A stretch of DNA of 37,305 bases from a candidate division KSB1 bacterium (GTDB taxonomy: Bacteria; Zhuqueibacterota; Zhuqueibacteria; Oleimicrobiales; Geothermoviventaceae). Shown piece after piece: positions 9,788 to 18,162 of the stretch. Position 1 is the stretch's first letter. Each line of letters begins with the position of its first letter. A program made the translations under genes and the position numbers. The notes beneath the pieces are model-generated. The model was not told the DNA's origin and did not search any database. It saw only the letters and a program-made list of their open reading frames with translations. The stretch lies in the NCBI GenBank assembly GCA_034506315.1, contig JAPDPT010000027.1, positions 1 to 37,305 on the forward strand. The letters run 5' to 3'.

Positions 9788-10675
9788 ATGTGGGTGGAGA
9801 GTCCGGAATACAAGGTTAAGGTGGGCCTGGCGGAGATGCTCAAGGGCGGCGTGATCATGGACGTGACCACGCCGGACCAGGCGCGCATCGCCGAGGATGC
9901 CGGCGCGGTGGCGGTAATGGCTCTGGAGCGCATCCCCGCAGATATCCGGGCCCAGGGCGGGGTGGCGCGCATGAGCGACCCGAAGGTGATCCGGGCCATC
10001 CAGGAGGCTGTCTCCATTCCCGTGATGGCCAAGTGCCGGATTGGCCACTTCGCCGAGGCTCAGGTCCTGGAAGCTCTCGGCGTTGACTTCATCGACGAGA
10101 GCGAGGTGCTTACGCCGGCCGACGAAGAGCATCACATCGACAAGTGGAAGTTCAAGGTCCCCTTCGTCTGCGGTTGCCGGGACTTGGGCGAGGCCTTGCG
10201 CCGCATCGCAGAGGGCGCGGCCATGATCCGCACCAAAGGGGAGGCAGGCACCGGCAACATCGTAGAAGCCGTGCGCCACATGCGGGCGGTGCAGCGGGAG
10301 ATCCGCCGCTTGACCACCCTGGGCGACGAGGAACTTGTGGCCGAGGCTAAGAAACTGGGTGCCCCGGTCGAACTGGTGCGTTACGTACGGGATCACGGCC
10401 GACTGCCGGTTCCCAATTTCGCCGCCGGTGGAGTGGCCACGCCCGCCGATGCCAGCCTCATGATGCAGCTTGGTGCGGAAAGTGTGTTTGTCGGAAGCGG
10501 CATTTTCAAGTCCGAGAATCCGGCGGCGCGTGCCCGGGCCATCGTGCTCGCCACGACCCATTATCTGGACTTTGACCTCATCGCGCGTGTCTCGGAGGGG
10601 CTCGGCGAGGCCATGCGGGGGCTGGACCTCAAGGAGATCCCCGAGGAGCAGAGAATGGCAGGCAGGGGTTGGTGA
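9788..10675 (+). CDS. pdxS: pyridoxal 5'-phosphate synthase, synthase subunit PdxS
   Basis: 295 aa (beta/alpha)8 enzyme of the deoxyxylulose-independent vitamin B6 route. It condenses ribose 5-phosphate, glyceraldehyde 3-phosphate and ammonia (from PdxT) to PLP. Conserved blocks seen: [30 protein letters not shown], the lysine-bearing [21 protein letters not shown], the second lysine in [12 protein letters not shown], and [15 protein letters not shown] start with GGAGGAGGTG upstream. The stop is 1 bp from the pdxT start, so the two subunits are made together. The C-terminus ([10 protein letters not shown]) is the flexible tail that covers the active site. Confidence 0.98.
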   Translation: MWVESPEYKVKVGLAEMLKGGVIMDVTTPDQARIAEDAGAVAVMALERIPADIRAQGGVARMSDPKVIRAIQEAVSIPVMAKCRIGHFAEAQVLEALGVDFIDESEVLTPADEEHHIDKWKFKVPFVCGCRDLGEALRRIAEGAAMIRTKGEAGTGNIVEAVRHMRAVQREIRRLTTLGDEELVAEAKKLGAPVELVRYVRDHGRLPVPNFAAGGVATPADASLMMQLGAESVFVGSGIFKSENPAARARAIVLATTHYLDFDLIARVSEGLGEAMRGLDLKEIPEEQRMAGRGW

Positions 10676-10676
10676 A

Positions 10677-11276
10677 ATGCGGATCGGTGTGCTGGCCCTG
10701 CAAGGCGACTTCGAAAGGCACCAACAGGCATTGCAGCGTCTGGGCATTGAGACGGTCCTCGTTCGGAAGCCGGGACAGCTTCTGGGCTGCGATGGACTGG
10801 TCCTCCCCGGTGGAGAGTCGACGACCTTCGTCCGCCTGATGCGCGAGGCAGAGCTTTGGGAGCCTCTCAAGCAGTTCTGCGATCAGTTCCCTGTGTTCGG
10901 AACGTGCGCCGGATTGATCGTGCTTGCGGCCGAACTGGTCAACCAAGCTGTGGACACCCTGGGGGCGATCGACATCTCCGTGCGGCGTAACGCCTACGGA
11001 AGGCAAAGGGAGAGCTTTGTTGGCGAGGTGGCGCTTGCCTTCGGAGAGGACCGCCGTCCCTACGAAGGGGTGTTCATCCGTGCTCCGAAGATCGTCCGCG
11101 TAGGGCCGTCCGTCACCGTCCTCGGCACCCATCGGGACGAGCCCGTATTGGTCACCAACGGCACCGTCCTGGCCGCCACGTTCCATCCGGAGCTTACCCA
11201 GGACCTCCGCATCCACAGCCTCTTCGTCGAGATGGTTCGCGGCTCCCTGGCAAGCCGGAAGGTGGTCCTGGATTAG
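10677..11276 (+). CDS. pdxT: pyridoxal 5'-phosphate synthase, glutaminase subunit PdxT
   Basis: 199 aa class I glutamine amidotransferase. It begins MRIGVLALQGDFERH, the typical PdxT start. The glutaminase triad is visible: Cys in FGTCAGLI, and His and Glu in FHPEL; the substrate loop is LPGGEST. It supplies ammonia to PdxS through an internal tunnel. The ATG at 10677 sits directly after the pdxS stop. The frame is open further upstream, but that overlap with pdxS has no merit. Confidence 0.97.
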   Translation: MRIGVLALQGDFERHQQALQRLGIETVLVRKPGQLLGCDGLVLPGGESTTFVRLMREAELWEPLKQFCDQFPVFGTCAGLIVLAAELVNQAVDTLGAIDISVRRNAYGRQRESFVGEVALAFGEDRRPYEGVFIRAPKIVRVGPSVTVLGTHRDEPVLVTNGTVLAATFHPELTQDLRIHSLFVEMVRGSLASRKVVLD

Positions 11277-11323
11277 GGCGACCGCCACTTGGATTCGCGA
11301 GGAAACCCGACAGAGGAGAACCT

Positions 11324-12283
11324 TTGATCGTCTACGACAGGGGCATACGCATCGCAGGGACTCGGCTGCACCTCGATGCCCATCGGATCGTGGAGTTTTC
11401 GTTCGTTTCCCATGGGCACACGGACCACCTCCACAATCATCGAAAGATCCTGGCGACTCCCGCGACGGCTCGCTTCCACCAGCTGCGCGGACGGAAATCG
11501 GAGGTGGTCCAGGCCGACTACCACGAGCCCCTGGAGATCGAAGGCATGTACGTCGAGCTCCTGCCCTCAGGGCACATTCTTGGGGCGGCGCAAATCTTCG
11601 TCGAGCGGAGTGGAGAAAGCCTGCTGTACACAGGTGATTTCAAGACTCGCCCCTCGGCGATGTGCGATCCCGTCGAAGTGAGACACGCCGACGTCCTGGT
11701 GGTGGAGTGCACGTACGGCCGTCCCGAGTACCGATTCGCGTCGACCGAGGATCTGGTGGAGAGACTTGCCCATTTCGTGGAGAGCTGTCACCGCTGGGGC
11801 GAGGTACCCGTTGTCCTCGGCTACGCTCTGGGAAAAGCGCAGGAAGCGGTGTACTGGCTCAACCGGTTGGGGCAGAAGGTCTTCGTCTGGCCGGAGGTGG
11901 CAGCGGTTTGCAGTGTGTACCGCGAATTCGGACGCGACCCGGGCCCCTATGACCTCTGGACCGGCGGGCCGATTGGCGAGGGCGTGGTGGTGGCTCCGCC
12001 GCACGCGTTGCGTCGGCCGGTCCTGCGAACCCTGGGTTCCTTCCGCTCGATCCTCCTTTCGGGATGGGCGGTGGACCCCGGCGTGCGGTACCGTTTCGGT
12101 GTGGATGAGGCCATACCCTTTAGCGACCACGCGGACTTTGACGAGCTTCTGGAATTCGTGCGCCGGGTGCAACCCAGGAAAGTGTTCACGACGCACGGAT
12201 TCGACGACTTTGCGGCAGAGCTGCGCTGGCGCGGCTACGACGCCTGGCCCCTGCGCGGCCACGGGCAGCGCCCTCTGTTCTGA
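11324..12283 (+). CDS. metallo-beta-lactamase-fold putative exonuclease (ligase-associated type)
   Basis: 319 aa. Motifs: SHGHTDH (metal site 1, HxHxDH), PSGHILGAAQ, LLYTGDFKTRPS (metal Asp), VECTYGRPEYR, GYALGKAQEA, FSDHADFDEL and a final THG. The combination of TYG.P.YR and YALGKAQ is that of the bacterial 'DNA ligase-associated exonuclease' subgroup of beta-CASP-like MBL nucleases. Those genes usually sit beside an ATP-dependent ligase and a DEXH helicase, neither of which is here; the neighbour is instead a JAB-DinG helicase. TTG start at 11324 with GAGGAGAACC just upstream. Likely a cytoplasmic DNA-end or RNA-processing nuclease; the actual substrate is unknown. Confidence 0.85.
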   Translation: MIVYDRGIRIAGTRLHLDAHRIVEFSFVSHGHTDHLHNHRKILATPATARFHQLRGRKSEVVQADYHEPLEIEGMYVELLPSGHILGAAQIFVERSGESLLYTGDFKTRPSAMCDPVEVRHADVLVVECTYGRPEYRFASTEDLVERLAHFVESCHRWGEVPVVLGYALGKAQEAVYWLNRLGQKVFVWPEVAAVCSVYREFGRDPGPYDLWTGGPIGEGVVVAPPHALRRPVLRTLGSFRSILLSGWAVDPGVRYRFGVDEAIPFSDHADFDELLEFVRRVQPRKVFTTHGFDDFAAELRWRGYDAWPLRGHGQRPLF

Positions 12284-12365
12284 GACGGAGGCCCCGGCTC
12301 ATCGCCCCCGATTGCTGGCGGGGAAGCGGATCGGAAAACACAGGTAAGCGGCTGAGCGGCATCCC

Positions 12366-14945
12366 ATGGCCGACGTTCTCAAATACATCGCGCCCCCGGC
12401 CATAGCCAAGATTCGCCGGGAGATCGCCGAGGCCGGCGGCAACGAGGTGTTCTTCGTGGGCTATCTGGATCCCTCGCTGCGGGTCGTGGATGTGGACGTG
12501 GTAGCCCGAGGGAACGAGACGGCCGTTCCGGCCATCCTGCAGACGGTCTCAGCCGGGGACGCCGTAATCCACAATCACCCCTCCGGGGAGCTCACCCCCT
12601 CCGATGCCGATCTGGCCATCGCCAGCCGCCTGGGCGCGGAAGATGTGGCCTGTTACATCGTCAACAACGACGTCAGCGCCATCTACGTCGTAGTTGAGCC
12701 GCTCCGGCAGCAGGAGCTCAGCCCGCTGGACGAGGAGGAAGTGCTGAGCTACTTCCAGCCCGGAGGCCCCATTGCTCGCCGCCTCGAGGAGTACGAGTTC
12801 CGGCCTCAGCAGCTGGAGATGGTGCGGAAGGTAGTCGGCGCCTTCAACCGCGACGAGATCGCCTTAATTGAGGCCGGAACAGGCACGGGGAAGACCCTGG
12901 CCTACCTGATCCCCGCCGTCCTCTGGAGCCTGAGGAACAAAGAGCGCTGTGTGATCTCCACAAACACCATCAATCTCCAGGAGCAGATCCTGCTCAAGGA
13001 CATTCCCCTGGTGCGGTCGGTGGTCCGGGAGCCGTTTTGCGCCGTGCTGATGAAGGGGCGTGGCAACTACGCTTGCCTGCGCAAGGTGGAGGACCTGGAG
13101 CGGGAGCCAGAGCTCTTCGACGACGAGGAGGACGGGGGCGAGGAATTACGGCTGATCCTCGAGTGGGTGAAAGTTACCCAGGACGGAAGCAAGTCCGACC
13201 TGAACTTCAGTCCACGGGCGGAGGTCTGGGAGAGGGTAGCGTCGGAAAGTGACACCTGCTTGCGGGCGCGCTGCCGTCACTACAATCGCTGCTTCGTGAC
13301 CCGAGCCCGCCGGGAGGCGGCGAGGGCGCACCTGCTGGTGGTCAATCACCACCTGCTCTTCGCCGATCTGGCGGTCCGGGAGGCGATAGACGGCCCGGCC
13401 CAGGTGGCCGTTCTCCCTCCCTACCAGCGCATCGTTCTCGACGAGGCCCACCACCTCGAGGATGTGGCGACCCATTATTTCGGCTTCGGGATCACGCGCG
13501 CGGGGATGCGTCGTCTCCTCGGGCGATTGCACCGCCAGCGGGGTAACAGGGTCGGCGGGCTTGTGCACCGCATTCTGGACGAGGTCCGGCAGGGAGCTGG
13601 CAAACTTACCAAGGAACTTAGCGCGGAGATTGAGCGCCGAATCGCCTTTGAGCTCCTCCAGGACGTGCACGAGGCCCTGGCCCTCGGTGAACAGACGATG
13701 GAGGACCTGTACCAGGCCACGGCCCAGGTGGCCCAGGAGCTTGCCGCCCAGGAAGAGGGAGGCGAGGAAATCAAGCTGCGCATTACCGAGGCCGTCCTCC
13801 GTTTTTACCAGAGCTACGGAAGCCTCTGGGAAGAGCTGAAACAGTACCAGACGCTGGTGGATCGGATTGCCAATCGCGTCTTGGATGCCCTCATCCCATT
13901 GCGGATGGCGGAGGCGGTTCTGCCGTCTCTGAGTTCGCCCGAGATCGAGTTCAAGGCCACAGGGGAGCGGTTGGCGGCGGCCTCCAACACCCTTCGCGAG
14001 ATCTTCTGGTCGGACGACGAGCAATGGGTCCGTTGGGTCGAGATTCGACCCCACCAGACGCGCAACATCGTTCGGCTGGGCTGTTCGCCCCTTGAGGTAG
14101 GACCACGGCTTGCGGAGACGGTATTTGAAACGTACCGCACGGTGGTGCTCACTTCGGCGACCCTGACCGTAGACCAGTCCTTCGCCTTCTTCCGGGAGCG
14201 GGTGGGTCTGAACCTGGTGCGCGGGGAGCGCACCGTGGAGGCAATTCTTCCCGCTCCTTTCGATTACGAGCACCAGGCGATTCTGGCTGTGCCGACCGAT
14301 TTGCCGGAGCCCAATAGCAGGGCTTTCCCGGACGAGCTCATGCGGGTTCTTCACGAAGCCCTCCTGCTCACCCATGGCCGCGCCTTTGTACTTTTCACAT
14401 CGTACAGCTTGCTGGGCCGCACGTACGAACGGCTGGCCGGAGTTCTGCGAGATGCAGGGATCGAAGCCTTCCGCCAGGGACAGGCCCCCCGCCACAAGCT
14501 CCTGGAATGGTTCCGTCGGGATACCGACTCGGTTCTGTTTGCCACGGACTCTTTCTGGGAAGGTGTGGATGTGGAGGGAGAGGCGCTGAGCTCTGTGATC
14601 ATCACCCGGCTTCCCTTCCGCGTGCCGACAGAACCGATCGTAGAGGCGAGGGTGGAGGCTATCAGCCGCAGGGGTGGCAATGCCTTTCTCGAGTACACGG
14701 TGCCCCAGGCGGTCCTCAAATTAAAGCAGGGTTTCGGCCGTCTGATCCGAAAGCGCTCCGACCGGGGTTGCGTGTTCATCTTGGATCGGCGGATTGTCGA
14801 GAAGTACTACGGTCACCTGTTTTTGCGGTCTCTGCCCAAGATGCGTCTGGCGGTTGGACCGAGGGAAGTTGTGTTCGCCGAGGTGCGAGAGTTCCTGGAG
14901 GAGCCGGTCCTGGTGGCTACGAGCGGTGGGGCGCCGCGGAGGTGA
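12366..14945 (+). CDS. JAB (RadC-like) domain fused to a DinG/XPD-type Fe-S helicase
   Basis: 859 aa. Residues ~20-115 form a JAB/MPN-like domain with a full metal motif: Glu27, H69-x-H71-PSG, Ser79 and Asp82 (HNHPSGELTPSDAD), as in RadC. Residues ~140-850 are a superfamily 2 helicase of the DinG/XPD group: EAGTGTGKT (169-177), four cysteines C237, C298, C303 and C309 placed for the [4Fe-4S] cluster, VLDEAHHLED (357-366), VLTSATL, and motif VI GFGRLIRKRSDRG. DinG-type enzymes unwind R-loops, D-loops and G-quadruplexes 5' to 3'. Many Gram-positive DinG proteins carry an exonuclease domain at this end; here it is a JAB domain. ATG start with only a weak SD. Not overlapping the upstream nuclease (82-bp gap). 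Confidence 0.92.
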   Translation: MADVLKYIAPPAIAKIRREIAEAGGNEVFFVGYLDPSLRVVDVDVVARGNETAVPAILQTVSAGDAVIHNHPSGELTPSDADLAIASRLGAEDVACYIVNNDVSAIYVVVEPLRQQELSPLDEEEVLSYFQPGGPIARRLEEYEFRPQQLEMVRKVVGAFNRDEIALIEAGTGTGKTLAYLIPAVLWSLRNKERCVISTNTINLQEQILLKDIPLVRSVVREPFCAVLMKGRGNYACLRKVEDLEREPELFDDEEDGGEELRLILEWVKVTQDGSKSDLNFSPRAEVWERVASESDTCLRARCRHYNRCFVTRARREAARAHLLVVNHHLLFADLAVREAIDGPAQVAVLPPYQRIVLDEAHHLEDVATHYFGFGITRAGMRRLLGRLHRQRGNRVGGLVHRILDEVRQGAGKLTKELSAEIERRIAFELLQDVHEALALGEQTMEDLYQATAQVAQELAAQEEGGEEIKLRITEAVLRFYQSYGSLWEELKQYQTLVDRIANRVLDALIPLRMAEAVLPSLSSPEIEFKATGERLAAASNTLREIFWSDDEQWVRWVEIRPHQTRNIVRLGCSPLEVGPRLAETVFETYRTVVLTSATLTVDQSFAFFRERVGLNLVRGERTVEAILPAPFDYEHQAILAVPTDLPEPNSRAFPDELMRVLHEALLLTHGRAFVLFTSYSLLGRTYERLAGVLRDAGIEAFRQGQAPRHKLLEWFRRDTDSVLFATDSFWEGVDVEGEALSSVIITRLPFRVPTEPIVEARVEAISRRGGNAFLEYTVPQAVLKLKQGFGRLIRKRSDRGCVFILDRRIVEKYYGHLFLRSLPKMRLAVGPREVVFAEVREFLEEPVLVATSGGAPRR

Positions 14946-14971
14946 AAGGGCGGGGAAGACTCGAGGGCGGC

Positions 14972-15000
14972 TTGGAGATGTGAGCCCGCAAGGGTATATT
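14972..15000 (+). promoter_or_regulatory. aspS promoter
   Basis: TTGGAG (14972-14977), a 17-bp spacer and TATATT (14995-15000), in the 137-bp gap between the helicase stop and aspS. The -10 context GGGTATATT resembles that of the uvrA promoter. Confidence 0.65.
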
Positions 15001-15082
15001 GTGAGGTCACTGCGCGGGTGGCGCGCAGGGGAAGGGAGCACGGAAGCGGCGCACGGAAAGCAGAAGTCGGAGGAGCGGACAG

Positions 15083-16873
15083 TTGGCAAGGGAGGCTTGG
15101 CAAAGGACGCACACCTGCGGGGAGCTACGGGCGGAGCACGTCGGCCAGACGGTGACCCTATGCGGATGGGTTCACCGGTTGCGGGATCACGGGGGTCTTA
15201 TCTTTGTCGACTTGCGGGACCGCTACGGGATCACCCAAGTCCGGTTTGACCCTGAGGTCAGTGGGCCGGCACGGGACGCGGCGCGCGGGCTGAAGAGCGA
15301 GTACGTGGTCAGCGTAACCGGCACGGTCGAGAGGCGCCCCGCGGGGATGGTCAACCCAAAGCTGGCCACGGGTGAGGTAGAGGTGGCGGCAAGGGAAGTG
15401 CGCGTCCTGAACGAGGCCAAGACGCCCCCCTTTGTGATCGCGGACCACACGGAGGCATCCGAGGAGCTCCGCCTGAAGTACCGGTACCTCGACCTGCGCC
15501 GGCCGGAAATGCAGGAGAACCTGCTGCTGCGGCATCGGCTCTACCAGGTCGTCCGCGCGTTCCTCAACCAGCACGGATTCGTGGAAATCGAGACGCCTTT
15601 TCTGATGCGGAGCACGCCGGAAGGAGCCCGCGACTTTCTCGTCCCCAGTCGCATCCATCGTGGGAAGTTCTACGCTCTCCCTCAGTCCCCCCAGACCTAC
15701 AAGCAAATCCTCATGGTCGCGGGATTTGACCGCTACTACCAGATTGTTCGCTGCTTCCGGGACGAGGACCTCCGTGCCGACCGGCAACCGGAGTTTACCC
15801 AGATCGACCTGGAGATGTCCTTTGTAACCCGCGAGGACGTGATGGAGCTGGTGGAGGGGCTGATGGTGCACATCTTCCGCGAGATCCTCGGACAGGATCT
15901 CGCCGCCCCGTTCCCGAGGCTTACGTACGAACAGGCGATGCGCCGCTACGGGACGGACAAGCCCGACCTGCGCTATGGTCTCGAACTATTCGACATCACG
16001 GAAGTCGCGGCGCAGTCGGAGTTTCGTGTGTTCCGCAGCGTGGCCGAGAATCACGGCGCTGTGATCGGGCTTTGCCTGCCGGGGGGCGCTGCCTACTCGC
16101 GAAAGGATGTGGACGAGCTCACCCAGTACGTCACCTCCTGCGGTGGCCGTGGGCTGGTGACGTTGAAGGTTGAAGGGGGGAAGCTGGAAGGGGGAGCTGC
16201 GAAATTCCTCTCGGAAGGGGAACAGGCGGCGATTCTGGAGCAAAGCGGGGCTAGGTCGGGCGATCTCCTGTTGTTCGTCGCCGATGCGCGTGAGACTGCA
16301 TTGCAACTGGCGGGGAACCTCCGGCAGCACTTGGCGGAACGGGAGAACCTGATCGACGGCCGCAAACACGCCTTGGTCTGGATCGTGGACTTCCCCCTCC
16401 TGGAGTGGTCGGAGGAGGAGGGGCGCTACGTGGCCCGCCACCATCCGTTCACGAGCCCGATGGACGAAGATCTTCCTCTCATGGACAGCGCCCCCGAAAA
16501 GGTTCGGGCCAAGGCCTACGATCTCGTAATGGACGGAAACGAGATCGCAGGCGGATCGATCCGGATCCACCGTCGGGAGCTCCAGCGCAAGATGTTCCGC
16601 CTGCTGCAGATCAGCGACCAGGAGGCGGAGAACAAGTTCGGCTTCCTCCTGGAGGCTCTGGAATACGGGGCACCCCCCCATGGAGGGATTGCTTTCGGTT
16701 TCGACCGCCTGGCGATGTTGTTGGCCGGGCGATCTTCCATCCGGGATGTGATCGCTTTCCCGAAGACCAACCGCGCTGTCTCCCTGATGGACGGAGCCCC
16801 CTCGGAAGTAGACCCACGGCAGTTGGCCGAACTCGGGATCGTAGTGATCCCCGCAACGAAGGAAGGTAACTGA
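15083..16873 (+). CDS. aspS: aspartyl-tRNA synthetase
   Basis: 596 aa, bacterial-type AspRS with anticodon-binding OB fold (~15-110), class II catalytic core, and the bacterial insertion domain (~290-420). Motif 2 is CFRDEDLRADRQPEFTQIDLE and motif 3 is GIAFGFDRLAMLLAG. It charges tRNA(Asp). The OB-fold loop reads GWVHRLRDHGG: the His at residue 36 is the residue associated with non-discriminating AspRS, which also charges tRNA(Asn) and needs GatCAB to finish the job; discriminating enzymes tend to have Leu there. That specificity is inference. TTG start (MAREAW) with GGAGGAGCGG upstream. The insertion domain contains a Gly/Lys/Glu-rich stretch (VEGGKLEGGAAK) that looks like a small lineage-specific insertion. 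Confidence 0.98.
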   Translation: MAREAWQRTHTCGELRAEHVGQTVTLCGWVHRLRDHGGLIFVDLRDRYGITQVRFDPEVSGPARDAARGLKSEYVVSVTGTVERRPAGMVNPKLATGEVEVAAREVRVLNEAKTPPFVIADHTEASEELRLKYRYLDLRRPEMQENLLLRHRLYQVVRAFLNQHGFVEIETPFLMRSTPEGARDFLVPSRIHRGKFYALPQSPQTYKQILMVAGFDRYYQIVRCFRDEDLRADRQPEFTQIDLEMSFVTREDVMELVEGLMVHIFREILGQDLAAPFPRLTYEQAMRRYGTDKPDLRYGLELFDITEVAAQSEFRVFRSVAENHGAVIGLCLPGGAAYSRKDVDELTQYVTSCGGRGLVTLKVEGGKLEGGAAKFLSEGEQAAILEQSGARSGDLLLFVADARETALQLAGNLRQHLAERENLIDGRKHALVWIVDFPLLEWSEEEGRYVARHHPFTSPMDEDLPLMDSAPEKVRAKAYDLVMDGNEIAGGSIRIHRRELQRKMFRLLQISDQEAENKFGFLLEALEYGAPPHGGIAFGFDRLAMLLAGRSSIRDVIAFPKTNRAVSLMDGAPSEVDPRQLAELGIVVIPATKEGN

Positions 16874-16888
16874 TCGGTAATCTTTCCC

Positions 16889-16917
16889 TTGACAATGTGG
16901 GATGGAATTTTTAAGAT
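16889..16917 (+). promoter_or_regulatory. strong sigma-70-type promoter of the lipoprotein-LysM pair
   Basis: TTGACA (16889-16894), a 17-bp spacer and TAAGAT (16912-16917), the same -35, spacing and -10 as the promoter at 3106-3134. It begins 15 bp after the aspS stop and lies ~70 bp before the lipoprotein start. An open frame starting at the TTG of the -35 is therefore not the true gene start. Confidence 0.88.
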
Positions 16918-16984
16918 ACAGCCCGACGAGAGGAGTAGGCGTGCATCGGAAGGCATCCAGGGGCAGAAAGGAGGTGTGGTGCGC

Positions 16985-17251
16985 ATGGCGAAGGCGACCA
17001 AAGCAGTAGCGGCGCTGGGAATGTTGGTCCTGGTTGCAATGAGCCTCACGTGGATCGGGTGCGCCAAACATCCCAGCAAGGAACAACTACAGCGTCTGGA
17101 AGAGACGAAGCAAGCAGCATTGGCGGCGGAGCAGCAGTTGGCCCAGTGCCAGCAGCAGAAGGCCGACCTCGAGAAGCAGCTGAAGGCGAAGCAGGACGAA
17201 CTGGCGAAGGTACAGGCTGAGAAATCGGCTGTACAGAGCCGCCTGCAGTGA
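16985..17251 (+). CDS. small coiled-coil lipoprotein
   Basis: 88 aa. The N-terminus MAKATKAVAALGMLVLVAMSLTWIGC is a basic plus hydrophobic signal peptide ending in a Cys at residue 26; WIGC is a loose lipobox (no Leu/Val at -3). The remainder is almost entirely a coiled coil with heptad-like Leu/Ala and Gln/Lys/Glu-rich repeats, resembling Lpp or YgdI-type envelope spacers in form but not clearly in sequence. AAAGGAGGTG precedes the ATG by about 10 nt; a GTG two codons earlier is also possible. Co-transcribed with the LysM gene 53 bp downstream. Inference: an abundant envelope lipoprotein, given the consensus promoter. Confidence 0.75.
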   Translation: MAKATKAVAALGMLVLVAMSLTWIGCAKHPSKEQLQRLEETKQAALAAEQQLAQCQQQKADLEKQLKAKQDELAKVQAEKSAVQSRLQ

Positions 17252-17304
17252 CACGGATGCCGGGATGGGTCGACCTTACGCGCAAACGAAAGGGAGGAAG
17301 CCCC

Positions 17305-18162
17305 ATGAGAGTAGGTAAACTCGCGATGGCGGTTCTCGCTCTGGGTGTGCTCTTCTCCATGCTCCTCACCGCCAATCCGATCGTCGCCCAAGAGAAGAAG
17401 ATGAGCATGGAGGAGTACAACGCTCAGCTGCGCCAGTACCAGGAGCGGGAAGCGAAAGCCAAAGCCGATCTCCAGAAATGCCAGACGGATGTTGAGCAGC
17501 TGAAGGCTCAGATTGCCTCCCTGGACGAGCAGATCAAGACGGTCTGGAAAGAGATCTACGATCTCCTTGGGGTGACGGAAGCCGACGTACAAGCCTTCCG
17601 CCAGCAGTTGGCGGAGTTGGAGAGGCAGGTAGATGACCTGGCCGCCCTCTCGCCGGAAGAGCTGTTTAAGCGGCGCAAAGAGCTCGATGCAGCGGAGGCT
17701 AAGCTGAACGAGCTGAAGAAGAACAAGATCGCTTTGCTTTCGGAAATGCAGGACCGTATCGCCCGCATCGAGGGAAAGATCGCCCAGCTCCGCGCCAAGA
17801 TGCCCAAGGCCCGCTATGACGAATACACTGTGGTGCGCGGTGACTACCTCTGGAAGATCGCGGGCAAGCCCCAAATCTACGGTGATCCGTACCAGTGGAT
17901 GCGCATCTACACCTATAACCGCGACCAGATCAAGGACCCGAATCTCATCTACCCGAATCAGGTTCTGAAAATCCACCGCGAGTGTGGTCCGGGAGAGTAT
18001 CTGGTCGCCAAGGGCGATTACCTCCAGAAAATCGCCGCAAACCCGGCGGTTTACAATGATCCGACGAAGTGGACCCGTATCTACGAAGCCAATAAAGACA
18101 TTATTGGCAACGATCCCAATCTGATCTATCCTTACTCAGTGTTCGTGATTCCTAGGGAATAA
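17305..18162 (+). CDS. exported coiled-coil protein with two C-terminal LysM domains
   Basis: 285 aa. Signal peptide: MRVGKLAMAVLALGVLFSMLLTANPIVAQ, cleaved near AQ-E. Residues ~35-165 are a long coiled coil rich in Gln/Glu/Lys/Leu. Residues ~170-285 hold two LysM repeats of about 50 residues, YTVVRGDYLWKIA...QVLKI and YLVAKGDYLQKIA...VFVIP, each with the GDYL-x-KIA start and the DPNLIYP turn. LysM binds peptidoglycan GlcNAc chains, so the protein probably sits in the periplasm as a wall-binding tether. ATG at 17305 with GGGAGGAAG 6 nt upstream. Partner of the preceding coiled-coil lipoprotein; the two may form an outer membrane-to-wall link. Confidence 0.88.
   Translation: MRVGKLAMAVLALGVLFSMLLTANPIVAQEKKMSMEEYNAQLRQYQEREAKAKADLQKCQTDVEQLKAQIASLDEQIKTVWKEIYDLLGVTEADVQAFRQQLAELERQVDDLAALSPEELFKRRKELDAAEAKLNELKKNKIALLSEMQDRIARIEGKIAQLRAKMPKARYDEYTVVRGDYLWKIAGKPQIYGDPYQWMRIYTYNRDQIKDPNLIYPNQVLKIHRECGPGEYLVAKGDYLQKIAANPAVYNDPTKWTRIYEANKDIIGNDPNLIYPYSVFVIPRE

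Noticed and set aside
13146..14495. 449-codon minus-strand open frame
   Set aside because: Antisense to the helicase, whose motifs are complete in the plus frame.
16889..16984. Upstream extension of the lipoprotein gene to 16889
   Set aside because: It starts in the -35 element and would place 32 residues before the signal peptide.
16516..17976. 486-codon minus-strand open frame
   Set aside because: It crosses the aspS end, a promoter and two exported-protein genes in antisense, with no family resemblance.
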